Below, in pieces: positions 12,213-12,674 of a DNA stretch of 12,674 bases; within the stretch, counting starts at the first letter, position 1, and each line of letters begins with the position of its first letter. The notes under the pieces are model-generated. The model saw only the letters and a list, made by a program, of their open reading frames with translations, searched no databases and was not told the DNA's origin. The stretch is from UBA3103 sp002365855 (GTDB taxonomy: Bacteria > Bacillota > Desulfotomaculia > Desulfotomaculales > Pelotomaculaceae): positions 1 to 12,674 of the forward strand of contig DAOURR010000060.1 in NCBI GenBank assembly GCA_030627625.1, in the 5' to 3' direction. The translations under genes and the position numbers were made by a program.

Positions 12213-12240
12213 GCATCTGAGTAAAATCAGGTGCTTTTTT
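12213..12240 (+). terminator. Terminator-like hairpin before the portal remnant
   Basis: GCATCTGA (12213-12220), loop GTAAAA, then TCAGGTGC (12227-12234) pair at all 8 positions (one G-U), followed by TTTTTT. Like the hairpin at 4180, it lies just before a T-rich run and the ribosome binding site of a structural gene. Confidence 0.7.
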
Positions 12241-12267
12241 CTTGTTCATTTTTAGGAAGAACGTTAG

Positions 12268-12336
12268 ATGAAAATACCGATTCTATCAGGTTTGCTGAAG
12301 CCCCGAGCCAGTCCCAAGAACAGCCTGATGTTATAG
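12268..12336 (+). pseudogene. Phage portal protein, first 20 residues only
   Basis: TAGGAAGA (12253-12260) precedes an ATG at 12268 by 7 bases. The frame reads MKIPILSGLLKPRASPKNSL and ends at a TAG at 12334-12336. The sequence MKIP.LSGL(L/F)K..A/D.PKNSL is typical of the start of HK97-type portal proteins in clostridial phages, and position after the large terminase fits. The remaining roughly 400 codons of the portal are missing. The recognisable sequence breaks at about 12328 and capsid sequence follows in a different frame, so a deletion has joined the two genes. The family call rests on 20 residues together with gene order. Confidence 0.55.
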
Positions 12337-12577
12337 ACCTGGGTAAAGAAATCGACAGGCTGGAGCGCCAGCAGGCACTGGACGCCGAGCTTAACAAACC
12401 TATCAATACACCTATAACCGGCAAGCCCAATCAGCCAAATGGTGAAACAAAACCGGCAGAGCCAGTGATGAGTACAAGCGTGCCTTCTGGAACGTGATGC
12501 GCAGCAAGGCTCCAGGTTACGAAATCCTTAATGCTCTGCAGATTGGTACCGATTCAGAAGGTGGATATCTCGTCCCG
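12336..12577 (+). pseudogene. HK97-type major capsid protein fragment with frameshift
   Basis: The first frame reads DLGKEIDRLERQQALDAELN and KPINTPITGKPNQPNGETKP up to about 12455. This is the coiled-coil delta domain and linker found before the protease cleavage site of HK97-fold capsids. From 12461 the capsid sequence continues one frame over: ASDEYKRAFWNVMRSKAPGY, then EILNALQIGTDSEGGYLVP. Restoring one G in CCGGCAGAG near 12455 would give KPGRASDEYKRAFW, which is the expected sequence, so a 1-base deletion is likely. After YLVP (12575-12577) capsid similarity stops. The N-terminal end, the main capsid fold and the C-terminus are absent, so the gene is dead. Together with the portal start it marks a deletion of portal middle, protease and capsid start. 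Confidence 0.75.
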
Positions 12578-12581
12578 CACA

Positions 12582-12674
12582 TTCGGTCGGCCTTTGCCGG
12601 CTAAGATTCTTGCTCTTAAACCGGACCTGGTCCTGGCTGACGCGGCTCTGCACAAAAAGGTTGCAGATGAGCTG
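12582..12674 (+). CDS. Possible ABC transporter substrate-binding protein fragment (open at right edge)
   Basis: Right after the capsid fragment a frame that stays open to the window end reads FGRPLPAKILALKPDLVLAD followed by AALHKKVADEL. The EKILALKPDLVLA-type stretch is characteristic of the first lobe of periplasmic-binding proteins for cobalamin, siderophores or metals (BtuF/FecB/TroA-like). There it lies about a third of the way into the protein, so the N-terminus and signal peptide are missing. The fragment thus begins at a deletion joint with phage DNA and may mark the right edge of the prophage remnant. Only 31 codons are visible; the ligand cannot be named. Confidence 0.5.

Noticed and set aside
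12231..12497. An 88-codon frame covering the portal and capsid remnants as one protein
   Set aside because: It starts at a GTG inside the terminator hairpin. The portal start lies in another frame with a proper ribosome binding site, and the end is out of frame with the capsid.
1..12674. CRISPR array, tRNA, rRNA or prophage attachment site
   Set aside because: No regularly spaced direct repeats, cloverleaf-like sequence, ribosomal RNA segment or integrase gene was seen anywhere in the window.

Overview
The window is a decayed, mosaic prophage remnant in what looks like a low-to-mid GC Firmicute. The small and large terminases, tail tube protein and HNH remnant all resemble siphophage genes of Clostridia, and strong AAGGAGG-type ribosome binding sites and sigma-A type promoters are common. 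I infer a Peptococcaceae-like or other clostridial host; nothing here fixes the genus.

Layout. 1-200: the 3' end of an IS1634-type transposase abutting the C-terminal remnant of a phage HNH endonuclease. 363-984 (minus): a Phd/PIN-domain toxin-antitoxin pair with a consensus promoter. 1094-1188: a GC-rich non-coding element, here proposed to be a cos-like packaging site. 1212-1790: an intact P27-type small terminase. 1797-2069: a ParB-like gene cut off by a second IS1634-type element (2070 to about 3754), whose transposase has lost its start and the far IS end. 3755-5003: a small unrecognised gene, a tail tube protein and a truncated tail gene. 5045-7006: a MarR regulator and MATE efflux pump with their own promoter and operator. 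7003-7401 (minus): an AbrB/MazE-like antitoxin without a toxin. 7497-7596: a second copy of the cos-like element. 7623-7742: the C-terminal end of a DNA methyltransferase. 7772-8345 (minus): a Phd/RelE-ParE pair. 8434-9066: the N-terminal part of a ParB/methyltransferase fusion. 9097-9804: a protein of a phage/ICE-associated family. 9843-11435: an intact large terminase. 11452-12143: a RelB/RelE-type pair with its own promoter. 12213-12577: the first residues of a portal protein fused by deletion to a frameshifted capsid fragment. 12582 to the end: the start of what looks like a substrate-binding protein of an ABC transporter, probably chromosomal.

How it fits together. The expected phage order HNH, cos, TerS, ParB/methyltransferase, TerL, portal, protease, capsid, tail can still be traced, but it has been scrambled by IS insertion, deletions and cassette insertion. 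Small and large terminases are about 8 kb apart, and the cos-like element is duplicated, so at least two related packaging modules, or one internally duplicated module, seem to have been joined. Phage structural genes are mostly broken. The three toxin-antitoxin pairs, the drug-efflux cassette and both terminases are open and look functional. The toxin-antitoxin pairs all sit at seams of the packaging module. No tRNA, rRNA, CRISPR array, integrase or att site was seen.
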